From assembly GCA_016893485.2 (NCBI GenBank), contig JAFEKX020000001.1:6651501-6715500 (forward strand): a stretch of DNA of 64,000 nucleotides, read 5' to 3'. The notes under the pieces were generated by a model, which saw only the letters and a program-made list of their open reading frames with translations, made no database searches and was not told where the DNA came from. Below are positions 1-9,780 of this stretch, piece by piece. The position numbers were made by a program, and so were the translations under genes. Every line of letters begins with the position of its first letter. Within the stretch, counting starts at the first letter, position 1. The stretch comes from Streptomyces sp. P3 (lineage in GTDB: Bacteria > Actinomycetota > Actinomycetes > Streptomycetales > Streptomycetaceae).

Positions 1-316
1 CCGGCGCGAGGCCCCGGGCGAGCCGGTGCTCACGCAGCGTGCGTGGCTTGCCGATGAGTTCACCCGCCGAACACCACAACACGCCCGCGAGTGCGGTCAG
101 TTCGGGCCCGGACGGCGCGGTGAGCCCCCGCTCCCAGGCGATGACCAGGTCAGGCGTGACATACGGCAGTCCGTACGAGGCACGCATGCCGTACGCGACG
201 TGCTCGGGCCCCATGTTGAGCGCGGTACGGAGCCGGCGGGCGGCGGGCGCGTCGAACGGCGGAGTGGGCGGCGGAGGCGGCGTGGACGGGCTGGGCTGAA
301 CTGGGGGTCGGCGCAC
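1..316 (-). CDS. XRE-like helix-turn-helix DNA-binding protein (C-terminal part outside window)
   Basis: Reading leftward from a GTG at 314-316, the frame opens with a proline/serine-rich leader, then a compact helical region with PFDAPAARRLRTALNMG, YGMRASYGLPYV and LTALAGVLWCSAGELIG. The last stretch has the spacing of a helix-turn-helix as found in conserved actinobacterial XRE-type proteins. About 105 codons are visible and the frame is still open at base 1. An alternative start is the TTG four codons upstream (323-325). A possible -10 element lies 60 bp upstream. The role is presumably DNA binding; no target is visible. It is transcribed in the same direction as the sugar transporter but separated from it by 650 bp. 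Confidence 0.7.
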   Translation of the reverse strand, partial: MRRPPVQPSPSTPPPPPTPPFDAPAARRLRTALNMGPEHVAYGMRASYGLPYVTPDLVIAWERGLTAPSGPELTALAGVLWCSAGELIGKPRTLREHRLARGLAP

Positions 317-970
317 GCGCCACAAGCTAGGGGCGCCCGCGTGCGGTGACTACGGTCTGTTCGGCCAGGATTACGGATTGTAGGAACGTACGGATTTGGT
401 CGCCCGGCGCGTCCGTACCGGGCCCGGGGCGCCTGAGATCGGTGACCCTGAGTGGTGAAGCCGGGAGCGGAGGGGCGAACCGAAGGTAACCCCGGGCCAC
501 TGAATATGCCGCCCTGCCTTGCCATTTGCCGGTGCGGCGGGCTTCGGGGGTGGCTTGCCGGGGTGGGGTGTTTGGGCGGGGGTCGAAGGGGAGTGCGTTT
601 GTGGTGGGGGTGGTGATCGGGTGTGGGGGATGTGGGAGGTGGCGGGAATTCGATGGTGGGGGTGGACCTGTCGGCAGAGGCGGCCGGGAGGCTCGGCTTC
701 CCCCTCAGTCCGGACCCGGACACCGAGCCCGAGTTGCGTGCGGAGATCGCCGTCGACCGCGGTGCCGCGCCGCTCACTTCACCTGCGCGCCGCGCTCGGC
801 GCGAACGCGCAGAGTTGATAAGGGTGTTCCGCCCCGGCGCGATGGTGCATGCGTACGGCGGGGATCATCTCCCCTTCCGGGGCGGGAGTTCACGCAGCCG
901 TCACGGCGAGGGCGGAGTACCGGGAGTACGCGCCCGCGCCCAACGCCCCCGAGGCCCGCGGCCGGGGAGA
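317..970. other. intergenic stretch without a confident gene
   Basis: This 650 bp holds the presumed leader and promoter of the HTH gene and the region downstream of the permease gene. Bases 540-665 are strikingly G-rich on the plus strand, with several GGGG/GGGGG runs. A plus-strand stretch at 653-800 has about 45 codons with GC-rich third positions (VGVDLSAEAAGRLGFPLSP...), but it has no good ribosome site and no family I recognise, and it runs on into the permease gene. I do not call it a gene. Confidence 0.5.
377..382 (-). promoter_or_regulatory. possible -10 element for the HTH gene
   Basis: On the minus strand the hexamer TACAAT lies about 60 bp upstream of the GTG start at 316, a reasonable distance for a short leader. 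No convincing TTGACA-type -35 box is seen at the right spacing, so this rests on the -10 match alone. Confidence 0.25.
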
Positions 971-1830
971 TCAGCCCTTGACCGCCCCGCCCAGCGCGAA
1001 CCCGCCCCCAACCGCCGTGAGATCAGGACGTACAGCAGGATCACCGGCGTCGAGTACACGACGGAGAACGCGGCCAACTGCCCGTAGGCCACCATCCCCG
1101 GTTGCCGAAGAACTCGTTGATGCTCACGCTCGCCGGCATCTGGTCCGGGGTGAGGAGCAGCATGAAGGGGACGAAGAAGTTCCCCACATCATCACGAACG
1201 AGAAGATCGTGACGACGGCGACACCCGGACCCATGAGCGGCAGCACGATCCGGATCAGGGACTGGAGGGACGACGCGCCGTCCGTCCACGCGGCCTCTTC
1301 CAGTTCCTTCGGTACGCCGTCCATGAAGTTCTTCATCAGCCAGATGGCGAACGGGAGTTGGGATGCGGCGAAGAACAGGATGGTGCCCTGCATGGTGTCG
1401 ATGAGGTTGACCTGAACGAACAGGGCGTACACCGGCACCATGATCGCCGTGATGGGCAGGCTCGTGGTGAAGAGGATGGTGAGGAGGAACGGACGGTTCA
1501 GCCGGGACTGGAAGCGGGAGAGCGGGTACGCCGCCAGGGCCGCGCACACCACCGTCAGCAACGTGCCGCCGCCGCACAGGATCAGGCTGTTGAGCAGGGG
1601 CGTGAACGTGATGTCCGGCTTCAGGACCGCGTCGAAGTTGTCGAGGGTGAGGCTGCTGGGCGCCTTCACCCGCAGGCCCGCGTGCGGGTCGAGCGAGGAC
1701 AGTACGACCCAGGCCAGCGGGAGCGCGAACGCGGCGGCCACGACGAGGAGTCCGGCGTCCGCCGCCAGCCGCCGGCTCGTACGCCGGGAGAGCCGGGAGC
1801 GGCCGGGGAGAGGGTGGGGGTGAGCGCCAT
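971..1830 (-). CDS. carbohydrate ABC importer permease, MalG type (frame broken by indels)
   Basis: Inner-membrane permease of a CUT1-type sugar importer. The ATG at 1830 follows the upstream permease stop by 3 bp. Translation gives an N-terminal membrane helix (LLVVAAAFALPLAWVVL), several further helices and the cytoplasmic EAA loop (EEAAWTDGA...IRIVLPLM) that docks on the ATPase. The C-terminus ends ALGGAVKG. The frame must be repaired at four sites: near 1806, near 1187 (tgg-gg-aac, one G short before NFFVPF), near 1097 (before MVAYGQLAAF) and near 1008. Each is one base missing from a G run on the coding strand. About 287 residues after repair, normal for MalG-like proteins. No ATPase gene is adjacent; Streptomyces sugar importers commonly share MsiK. 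Confidence 0.85.
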
Positions 1831-1833
1831 GGG

Positions 1834-2810
1834 TCAGACCTCCGTCCGCAACAGCCGTACGTACACGAGGGAGAAGAGCGCGCCGACCAGCAACAGCAGC
1901 AGAGCGACCGCCGTGCCGTAGCCGATCATGCTGTTCTGGAAGGCCTGTTCGTACATGAAGAGGGGGAGGGTCTGGCTCTTGTTGCCGGGGCCGCCCCTCG
2001 TCATCACCCAGATCAGGCCGAAGACCGAGAGGGTCTGGAGGGTGTTCAGCATGAGGTTCGTGCCGATGGAGCGGCGGATCATCGGGAGCGTGATGTGCCA
2101 CATGCGGCGCCAGCCGCCCGCGCCGTCGACCTCCGCCGCCTCCGTGATCTCCTTCGGGATCTCGTCCAGCGCCGCCGAGTAGACCAGCATCGAGAACGCC
2201 GTGCCCCGCCACACGTTCGCGAACGACACCGCGAGGATCGGCAGCGTGAACAGCCAGTTCTGGGACGGGAGATGGAGCCAGACGAGGATCGCGTCCAGGG
2301 TGCCCTCGCGGCGGAAGAAGGCGTAGAGGAGGAAGCCCGCGACGACCTCAGGGAGCACCCATGCCGTGATCACGATCGCGCCCGTGATGGTGCGGACCGG
2401 TTTCGAGGCGCGCTGCATCAGGGTGGCGAGCGCGAGACCGAGGGTGTTCTGGCCGATCAGCGACGACACCACCGTGAACACCAGCGTCAGCCATACGGCG
2501 TTGAGGAACCGAGTCCTTGAAGGCCGTACGGAAGTTCGCGAAGCCCACGAACGACGAGTGGGCCTGGCCGGTGAGTTGGAGGTCGGTGAAGGCGATGTAG
2601 GCGCAGTAGCCGATCGGAACGGCCAGGAAGAGGAGCAGGAGGACCAGGGCGGGGGAGAGGGGGGTAGTGGGTGAGGATCCGGCTGCCCGTGCGGGTGCGC
2701 TTGCCGCGGTGCAAGTCCCTTTGACCCGTGGGTTGTTGGGGCGCCGGGGTCGGAGCCGGGGCGGACGGCGGCGGGTTCGGGCCCGGGGCGTGCCGGGGTG
2801 CCGTGGTCAC
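1834..2810 (-). CDS. carbohydrate ABC importer permease, MalF type (frame broken by indels)
   Basis: First permease of the importer. The GTG at 2810 overlaps the TGA of the binding-protein gene (GTGA), showing translational coupling. The protein has a proline-rich cytoplasmic start, a first helix (LVLLLLFLAVPIGYCAYIAF after repair), further helices and an EAA loop (KEITEAAEVDGAGG...ITLPMI). The stop at 1834 is followed closely by the second permease. Two breaks are visible: near 2658, one extra C in a C run, and near 2512, between FRTAFKDS and FLNAVWLTL. About 325 residues after repair, usual for the family. The substrate cannot be read from the sequence; see the DasR-like box upstream of the operon. 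Confidence 0.85.
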
Positions 2811-4192
2811 TTCCGCGTGACCTCGTTGTCCGTGGCCGACTTGAGTTCGTCGTCGTACGAACTCGCCGCCTTGTCCACCGACATGTCACCCGTCGTCACG
2901 CCCTCCATCGCCTCCTGGATGGCGGTCGAGACCTTCGGGTACGCCGGGTACGCCGGGCGGTAGTGCGTGCTCGCGACCAGGTCCGTGAAGAACTTGATGC
3001 CGGGCTGCGCGGTGGCGTAGGCGGGGTCGGCGGCGACGTCCTTCCGCACGGAGATACCGGAGTTGGCGATGTACCACTTCTCGGCGTTCGCCTTCGTCTG
3101 CATCGTCTTGATGAAGTCGAAGGCGAGGTCGGGGTTGCCGGCCTTGGAGGGGATCGCCCAGGTCCAGCCGCCGGACATGCTCACCTTGCCGGGCGCCTGG
3201 CCGCTCTGCGTGGGCATGTAGGCGAGCCCCAGCTCCTTGGACCAGTCGGGCCATTCGTGCCCGCTGCCCTTCAACCAGGCCTGGGGAGCCAGGATCCGTC
3301 GAGCGCGATGGCGAGTTTGCCCTTGGGGAGCAGTTCACCGGCCACGTAGGTCTGGATGTTGGGGTCGAGGGCGTCCGAGACGTCGGGCCGAGCTTGTCCT
3401 TGTACACCGTGTGGACGAAGGAGAGGGCGTCCTTGAAACCCTGGCTCCCGGCGATCCACTTCTTCGACGACCGGTCGTAAAGGGGGTCCGTGGTACCGCT
3501 GTTGGTGCCGTAGAGCAGCATCTCGAAGCCCTGCATGGTGGCGGCTTCGCCGGCGGGCTTGCCGGTGTAGACGTTGAGGGGGGTGACGCCGGGGACCTTC
3601 TGCTTGATCGTGCGGGCCGCGGCGAGGACGTCGTCCCAGTTCTTCGGCTGCCAATTCGCGGGCAGGCCCGCCTTCTTGAAGATCCCCTTGTCGAACCAGA
3701 GGCCTCGGGTGTCCGTGCCGTCCGGGACGCCGTACGTCTTCCGTCCTCGGCCTTGGCCGCGGACTTCGCCGTGTCGACGAACTGGTTCCAGTCCGGCCAC
3801 TTGTCGAGATACGGGTCTAGGGGCTTCAAGTACCCGGAGGTGATGTCGCTGTTGATGAGGAACGTGTCCTCGTAGACCAGGTCAGGGGCGGTCTTCGGGG
3901 AGCGGAGCATCTGCTGGAGCTTGGTGTAGTACTCCGAGTCCGGGGCCTTGATCGGGACGAGCTCGACCTTCTTGCCGGGGTACTGCTGCTCGAACTGCTT
4001 CTTGATGTCGGCGAGGTAGGTGTCCATCACCTTGATGGAGTTGTCCGTCGACTGCTTGAAGGAGATCTTCACCGTGTCCGGGTCGCTTCCGGATCCGCTG
4101 CCGCAGGCGGTGAGGGTCGTCGCGGCGAGGGCGAGAGCAACTAGGGGTGTGAGAAGGGCAGTTCGGCGGGGGCTGGCGGCGGTGGGGCGCAC
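2807..4192 (-). CDS. sugar-binding lipoprotein of the ABC importer (frame broken by indels)
   Basis: Extracellular family 1 solute-binding protein. A lipoprotein signal (RRTALLTPLVALALAATTL then lipobox TAC) leads into a mature domain with typical sugar-binding stretches (APDLVYEDTFLINSD, GLWFDKGIFKKAGLP, GGWTWAIPSKAGNPDLAF). I chose the GTG at 4192 because it lies 8 bp after AGGAGG; the GTG at 4198 would be only 2 bp away. Breaks occur near 3738 (before KTYGVPDGTDT), near 3393 (before DVSDALDPNI) and near 3290. The protein is about 460 residues after repair. It is first in a three-gene operon with overlapping stop/start to the permease. It probably captures an oligosaccharide or amino sugar; the ligand is not certain. 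Confidence 0.87.
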
Positions 4193-4260
4193 GGGCACGA
4201 CCTCCTACGGGCTCACTACGTTGTGGCCTGGGCGGATGGCTGCCCGGTGAAGGTAAGTGG

Positions 4261-4276
4261 AGTGGTCTAGTCAGGT
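4261..4276. promoter_or_regulatory. DasR-responsive-element-like box
   Basis: The sequence AGTGGTCTAGTCAGGT matches the published DasR consensus A(G/C)TGGTCTAGACCA(G/C)T at 13 of 16 positions, with the left ten bases perfect. It lies about 70 bp upstream of the binding-protein start, a position suited to repression. DasR is the GntR-family N-acetylglucosamine regulator of streptomycetes. The right half-site is weaker, so function is inferred. Confidence 0.5.
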
Positions 4277-4743
4277 CAATGAGTCTGCGCGGGATTGGGC
4301 GTGGGCGGCTTCGGCGGAAGCGTTGGCTCGGGTGAAGGCGACGGAGGCTTGGAGGTAGGCGGTGCGGGCTTCGGCGGGGTGGTGGGCGGCGTTGTGGGCG
4401 CGGGCCAGGTTGTTGAGGGTTCGCGGATCTCGTACACCTGCGTCCCTACGACGACATCGCCGATCCGGATGTCGTCCTTCAGGCTCCCGGCGACCCCGAC
4501 GAACAACACGGCTCGCGGATGCAGCCAGTTGACGAGCTGGGAGGTGAGCGCGGCGGCCCGGTCGGCGCCTACGCCCGGTTCGCTGAGGGCAACCTGCCAC
4601 CGGGTGCCGGGGAGTTGGCCCCGCTCCACTCGGGTTCCGTCGCGGTGGACGAGCTCCTCTCGCTGCTCGACCTGCGCGCGGACGGCGTCGTACTCGAGAG
4701 GGAGTGCGGTCAGGACGAGGACGGTGGGCTGCGGCTCCGGCAC
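4271..4743 (-). pseudogene. decayed nucleosidase-TPR gene (purine-nucleoside phosphorylase/MTAN-like N-terminus joined to a TPR tail)
   Basis: From a GTG at 4743 the frame encodes the first 100 or so residues of a phosphorylase-superfamily nucleosidase: VLVLTALPLEYDAVRAQV, then LFVGVAGSLKDDIRIGDVVV, the usual base/ribose-pocket signature. At about 4430 this breaks off in mid-domain and a different frame continues with a TPR-like tail (NNLARAHNAAHHPAEARTAY, FTRANASAEAAHAQSRAD) to a stop at 4271. Full-length members carry about 130 more nucleosidase residues before the TPRs, so the middle is missing. A single-base error could explain the frame change but not the lost block. It is divergent from the membrane-protein gene with only 32 bp between the starts. 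Confidence 0.6.
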
Positions 4744-4775
4744 ACTCGTAAGGAACTGCGGGGGAAGGGAATCGA

Positions 4776-5311
4776 GTGCCGGAACAGGACGTGACGGTCG
4801 GGCAGTTGCTGCTCGCCGAGTACCAGAGCATCAAGGACGAGCAGAAGGCCAGGATCGGGTTCAGGGACAACCTGCTCTACGTCACGTTGGGCGTCGTGGC
4901 CGCCGTCATCGCCGCCGCCGCGCAGGCGAAGCAGGCGTCGATGCTGCTGGCGTTGCCGCCGGTGTGTGTCGTGCTCGGGTGGACGTACCTCGTGAACGAC
5001 CAGAAGATCTCGGCGATCGGGGCGTACGTCCGCGACGAACTCGCGCCCAGGCTGGCGGTGTTGGCGCAACCGGGCGGTGGGTTCCAGGCGTTCGGGTGGG
5101 AGGCCGCGCATCGGGGGACCGGCGGCGCGGGTCCCGTAAGGCCGTGCAGATCGCGGTGGACCTGACGGCGTTCTGTGTCGTGCCGTTGGCCGCGCTGGTG
5201 GTGTTCTGGGTGGACGCGGGGAGCGGGCTGCTCGTCGCCATCTCGGGGCTGGAGGCGCTCACCGTGGCGGGGCTGGCCTGGCAGGTCGTCTGGTACGCGA
5301 AGGCACCGTGA
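4776..5311 (+). CDS. small membrane protein with about four transmembrane helices, partner of the nucleosidase gene
   Basis: The GTG at 4776 follows a GGGGAAGGGA ribosome site. The protein begins with a charged helix (LLLAEYQSIKDEQKARIGFR), then hydrophobic segments LLYVTLGVVAAVIAAAAQA and MLLALPPVCVVLGWTYLV, a soluble loop, and two C-terminal helices (VDLTAFCVVPLAALVVFWVD and LEALTVAGLAWQVVWYA). One break near 5115, a G run one base short, separates the halves; repaired length is about 178 residues. I do not recognise a named family. The layout, a soluble nucleotide-processing gene beside a small multi-helix membrane protein, resembles predicted nucleotide-signal effector pairs, but that is inference and the partner gene looks dead. 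Confidence 0.65.
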
Positions 5312-5359
5312 ACTCCCGTGCCGGTCTTCACCGTTGAGCCGTAGGGGGCGGGCGTATGA

Positions 5360-5559
5360 AGGCTGCTCTGCCGACGCGGCGCGGGATTCCGCGTGGCGCG
5401 ACGCCGTACGGGAGTGGGGGCGCCGCCGTGCCCGAGGCGTTGGCCGGGTTGTCGCCGAAGCCCGCGCCGCCTACCTCCAGGCTGCCGACGCCTGCACCCG
5501 AGCCAACTCCCCCGCCGAAGCCGCCAACGCCCGCACTCTCGCCGCCGCCCCACCTGACC
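5360..5559 (+). pseudogene. remnant of a TPR tail, related to the nucleosidase-TPR gene
   Basis: One plus-strand frame reads WRDAVREWGRR...EARAAYLQAADACTRANSPAEAANARTLAAA. The part EARAAYLQAADACTRANSPAEAA matches the tail of the decayed gene at 4271-4743 at about 17 of 26 positions, on the opposite strand. No start codon with a ribosome site and no upstream domain are seen, and the stretch ends against the response-regulator gene. It is best read as the last piece of a second copy. Confidence 0.45.
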
Positions 5560-6242
5560 TCACCCCTTCACCCACCGGTACTGCAACTCCGGCCGCCCCA
5601 CAGTCCCGTACTGCGGACTGCGCGCCGCCCGCCCCGCCTCCACCAAATGCTCCAGATACCGCCGTGCGGTGATCCGGGAGATCCCCACCGCCTCCGCGAT
5701 CCCCGCGGCCGTGAGCCCTCCCCGCAGTCCCGCAGAGCGACCGTCACCCGCTCCAGCGTCGGTGCGCTCAAACCTTTGGGCAGGGCCGCAGGCGACGGTG
5801 CCCGCAGTGCGGCCAGCGCCCGGTCGACCTCGTCCTGGGCGCTCGCTTCCCCCGCCGCCGCATGGAACTCGGCGTACCGCACCAGCCGGTCCCGCAGTGT
5901 CGCGAACGTGAACGGCTTCAGCACGTACTGGACGACCCCCAGCGACACCCCCTCCCGCACCACCGCCAGGTCCCGCGCCGACGTCACCGCGATCACGTCC
6001 GCGTGATACCCGGCCGCCCGCAACGACCGCGCCAACTGCAGCCCGTGCGCGTCCGGCAGATGCAGGTCCAGCAGCAACAGGTCGACCTGCGTCCGCTCCA
6101 GCGCCCGCCGCGCCTCCGCCCCGGTGTGCGCCTTGCCCACCGCCACGAACCCCGGCACCCGGCCGACGTACATGACATGCGCGTCGGCGGCGACGGGATC
6201 GTCCTCGACGATGAGAACGCGGATCGGGCCGGCCGTAGTCAT
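5560..6242 (-). CDS. response regulator, CitB/DcuR (DpiA) family (one frame break)
   Basis: Cytoplasmic partner of the kinase encoded just upstream; its ATG at 6242 overlaps the kinase stop (ATGA). The receiver domain (residues 5-120) has the acidic pair in IVEDDPVAAD, the phosphorylated Asp in LLLLDLHLPDAHG, and the conserved Lys in VLKPFTF. After a linker comes a helix-turn-helix (GIAEAVGISRITARRYLEHL) of the type used by C4-dicarboxylate and citrate regulators. A break near 5722, one G short, separates linker and HTH. About 228 residues after repair. It very likely controls the divergent carrier gene at 8212. Confidence 0.88.
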
Positions 6243-7964
6243 GAAGTGCCACCTTTGGAAACAGAACCCTGAGACGGAACAGAACCCTCGGACGGGACGG
6301 AATCCCGGGACGACGCCGACGCCCGCGCGTCATCCCCGGTCGGCTCCCGCCCCGCCGCCCACAACGGCAACCGCACCTCGAACACCGCCCCGCCCCCTCC
6401 GCCTCGGCCACCGTCAGCGTCCCCTCGTGCCGGTTCACCGCCTGCCGTACCAACGCCAGCCCGAGGCCCCGGCCGCCCGGCCCCGCCGGTTTCGTGGAGA
6501 AGCCGCGCTGGAAGACCGCCTCCGCGTGCGCCGGGTCCACGCCCGATCCCGTGTCCGCCACCCGGAGGAGGAGCGCGGAGCCGTCCGTGCCCGCCTCCGT
6601 GTACGCCGTCACCGTGACCCGTGCCCGCAGGCTGCCCTGGGCCGCGTCGACCGCGTTGTCGATGAGGTTGCCGAGGATGGTGACCAGGTCCCGCGCGGGC
6701 AGGGAGTCCGGCAGCAGGCCGTCGTCCAGGCCGCTGTCCTCCGAGACGACCAACTCGACGCCCCGCTCGTTCGCTTGGGCCGTCTTGCCCAGCAACAGGG
6801 CCGCCAGCACAGGCTCGTTGACCGCCGAGACGACCTGGTCGGTCAGGGTCTGGGCCAGTTCGAGTTCGGCGGTCGCGAAGTCCACGGCCTCCTCGGCGCG
6901 GCCCAGTTCGATCAGGGAGACGACCGTGTGCAGGCGGTTCGCCGCCTCGTGCGCCTGGGAGCGTAGTGCCTGTGTGAAGCCGCGCTCGGAGTCCAACTCG
7001 CCCATCAGGGACTGGAGTTCGGTGACATCTCGCAGGGTCGCCACCGTTCCCCGGCGCTCGCCGCCCGACACCGGCGAGGTGTTGACGACCAGTACGCGGG
7101 AGTCCGTGAGGTGGACCTCGTCGACCCGTTCCTCCGAGGACAGCAGCGCGCCCGTCAGCGGTGCGGGCAGGCCGAGGCTGGCCACCGAGCGGCCCACCAC
7201 GTCGACCTCGGGGCCGACGCCCAGCAACTCCCGCCCGCCGTCGTTCATCAGCGCCACCCGGTATTGGCCGTCGAGCATCAGCAGCCCTTCGCGCACCGCG
7301 TGCAGCGCGGCCTGGTGGTAGTCGTGCATGTGGCTCAGCTCGGTCGCGTTCATGCCGTGGGTGTGGCGGCGCAGGCGGGCGTTGACGACGTACGTCCCCA
7401 CGGCACCCAGTGCCAGCGCGCCGGCCGCGACGCCGATGAGCGCCGTCACCTGGTCCTGCACCCGCTGCGTGATCGCCTCGACCCGGATGCCCGCGCTGAC
7501 CAGGCCGATGACCTTGCCGCCGCTCTCCACCGGGGTGACCGCGCGGACGGACGGGCCGAGCGTGCCGGTGTACGTCTCGGTGAAGGAGCGGCCCTTCAGG
7601 GCGGGCTCGATGTGGCCGAGGAACTTCTTCCCGATCTGCGAGCGGTCCGGGTGGGTCCAGCGGATGCCCTGCGGGTTCATGATCGTGACGAAGTCGACCT
7701 CGGTGTCCCGCTGGACGCGCACGGAGTACGACTCCAGGCGCGCGGTCGGGTCGGACGTACCGATCGCCTCCACCACCGACGGCGAGTCCGCGACCGAACG
7801 CGCCACCGCCATCGCCTGCCGGCCCGCCGCGTCCTCGGCCTGGCTGCGGTCGCTGACGTAGGTGAACAGCGCGTATCCGGCCACGACGACCGCTATCAGC
7901 ACGGCCTGCATGCCGAAGAGCTGGCCGGCCAGGCTGCGGGGTCGGGGACGTGCGGGAGGCGCAT
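6239..7964 (-). CDS. sensor histidine kinase, CitA/DcuS family (two frame breaks)
   Basis: Membrane sensor, about 575 residues after repair. An N-terminal helix (AVLIAVVVAGYALFTYV) is followed by an extracellular single-Cache-type domain (DVDFVTIMNPQGIRWTHPD-like region, FTETYTGTLGPSVRAVTPV), a second helix (VTALIGVAAGALALGAVGTY), a PAS domain, the phosphoacceptor region (LRSQAHEAANRLHTVVSL) and an ATPase domain with ILGNLIDNAVDAA, DTGSGVD and GGRGLGLALV. The likely start is ATG 7964 with a missing C near 7948 (MRLPHVPRPRSLAGQLFGMQ). A second missing G near 6398 restores the C-terminal end. It senses an external ligand, probably a C4-dicarboxylate or citrate. Confidence 0.87.
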
Positions 7965-8075
7965 GCCGTCAGTGTGCCTCTCGGACATGGCGTGAACTAA
8001 ATGAACGGAAGGGTGACCGGCCTCACAAGCCGGGAGATAGTCACCGCAGCCCCGGAAGCAGCCGCCTCCCGGACG

Positions 8076-8101
8076 GGTCCGCACATCCATCGGTGCGGAC
8101 C
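8076..8101. promoter_or_regulatory. inverted repeat in the kinase/carrier divergent promoter region
   Basis: Two perfect 9-base arms, GGTCCGCAC and GTGCGGACC, are separated by 8 bp, about 110 bp upstream of the carrier start and 110 bp upstream of the kinase start. The central position suits a response-regulator operator. It could also simply be a leader hairpin. Confidence 0.4.
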
Positions 8102-8211
8102 GCTGTGAAACCCGAGAACTTCCCGGACGTGAGCCGCACTCGCAGTCCGGGTTCCGCCGGTCGTGAGCCGCACGCCGGATGATGCCGACGACGTCGTCAA
8201 GGAGGGCAGCC

Positions 8212-9594
8212 GTGGCCAGCACCCCCGCTCCCGCACCTGCCGCACCGCCCGCGAAGCGGGACCGCACCCACTACCTCTACATCGCGGTGATCGTCGCGGT
8301 CGCCCTCGGCATCGCCGTCGGGTTCGCCGCGCCGGGCTTCGCGGAGGAGCTGAAGCCGCTCGGCACGGGCTTCGTCGCGCTGATCAAGATGATGATCTCG
8401 CCGATCATCTTCTGCACGATCGTGCTCGGCGTCGGCTCCGTACGGAAGGCCGCCCAGGTCGGCAAGGTCGGCGGACTCGCGCTCGGCTACTTCATCGCGA
8501 TGTCGTTCGTCGCCCTGGCCATCGGCCTGGTCGTCGGGAACATCATCCACCCGGGCAGCGGCATGCACCTGACCGAGGCCGTCAAGGGCGTCGGACACAC
8601 GCAGGCCGAGGCCGCTGCCGAGGGCCCGGTCGACTTCCTGCTCGGGATCATCCCGACCACCTTCGTGTCGGCGTTCACCGAGGGCCAGGTCCTCCAGACA
8701 CTGCTGATCGCGCTCCTCGCGGGCTTCGCGCTCCAGGCCATGGGCCGCACCGGTGAGCCGGTGCTGCGCGGCGTCGAGTACATCCAGAAGCTCGTCTTCC
8801 GCATCCTCGGCATGATCATGTGGGCCGCGCCCGTCGGTGCCTTCGGCGCGATGGCGGCCGTCATCGGCGAGACCGGCATGGACGCGCTCAAAGCACTGGG
8901 CACGATCATGGCCGGGTTCTACATCACGTGTCTGCTGTTCGTCGTGATCGTCCTCGGCACGCTGACCAAGCTGGTCGCCAAGGTCAACCTCTTCCAGCTG
9001 CTGCGGTACCTGGGCCGTGAGTTCCTGCTGATCGTCTCCACCTCCTCGTCCGAGTCGGCGCTGCCGCGGCTCATCGCGAAGATGGAGCACCTGGGGTCAG
9101 CCGCCCCGTCGTCGGCATCACCGTGCCGACCGGCTACTCCTTCAACCTCGACGGCACGATGATCTACCTGACGATGGCCTCGCTGTTCATCGCCGACGCG
9201 ATGGACCAGCCGATGAGCATCGGCCAGCAGATCGGCCTGCTGCTCTTCATGATGGTCGCCTCCAAGGGCGCGGCCGGTGTCTCCGGCTCCGGCATCGCCG
9301 TCCTGGCCAGTGGTCTGCAGTCGCACAAGCCCGCCCTGGTACGGCGTCGGCCTGATCATCGGCATCGACCGCTTCATGAGCGAGGCCCGCGCGGTCACCA
9401 ACTTCGCCGGCAACGCCGTCGCCACGCTGCTCATCGGCACCTGGACCGGCGAGGTCGACAAGGAGCGCGTCAACCGTGTCCTCGCGGGTGAACTGCCTTT
9501 CGACGAGAAGACGTTGCTCGACGAGAAGGACGGCGACGACCACCTCGTCGGCGTGCCCGAGCAGGGCGGCGAGAAGGAACTCGCCAAGGCCTGA
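8212..9594 (+). CDS. dctA: C4-dicarboxylate/proton (sodium) symporter, DAACS family (two frame breaks)
   Basis: Secondary carrier importing succinate, fumarate and malate across the inner membrane. The GTG at 8212 is chosen because AAGGAGG lies 6 bp upstream; an ATG 33 bp earlier has no ribosome site. Hydrophobic helices run throughout, and the family signatures are clear: the serine-rich re-entrant loop STSSSESALPRLIAKM and the substrate-site segment GYSFNLDGTMIYLTMA, with NFAGNAVATLLI near the end. Breaks near 9096, one G short before VSRPVVGITVPTG, and near 9345. About 462 residues after repair. It is divergent from the two-component genes, the standard arrangement for regulated dicarboxylate uptake. 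Confidence 0.9.
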
Positions 9595-9654
9595 CCGTCC
9601 CCCGACACGGGGTGCCCGGGCCGACCTGAACACGGTCCGGACGCCCCGCCGACG

Positions 9655-9692
9655 CCGGGCGGCTGGGTGTCCCCCGTCGCTCAGCCGCCCGG
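9655..9692 (+). terminator. hairpin terminator downstream of dctA
   Basis: A perfect 11-bp stem, CCGGGCGGCTG and CAGCCGCCCGG, with a 16-base loop, lies 60 bp after the carrier stop and 90 bp before the next gene. Confidence 0.6.
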
Positions 9693-9780
9693 TTCTCACA
9701 GGGATGCACTAGCGTGCCGTGCCGTGCCGGAAACCTCCGGCGCGCACGGCACGTTCGCGTTCGGCGGGAGTCACGGGGAC

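Noticed and set aside
5560..7911. A single 783-codon frame seeming to fuse the sensor kinase and response regulator
   Set aside because: The middle part (about 5740-6390) makes no protein sense; the proper receiver domain lies in another frame from ATG 6242. The fusion is an artefact of breaks near 6398 and 5722.
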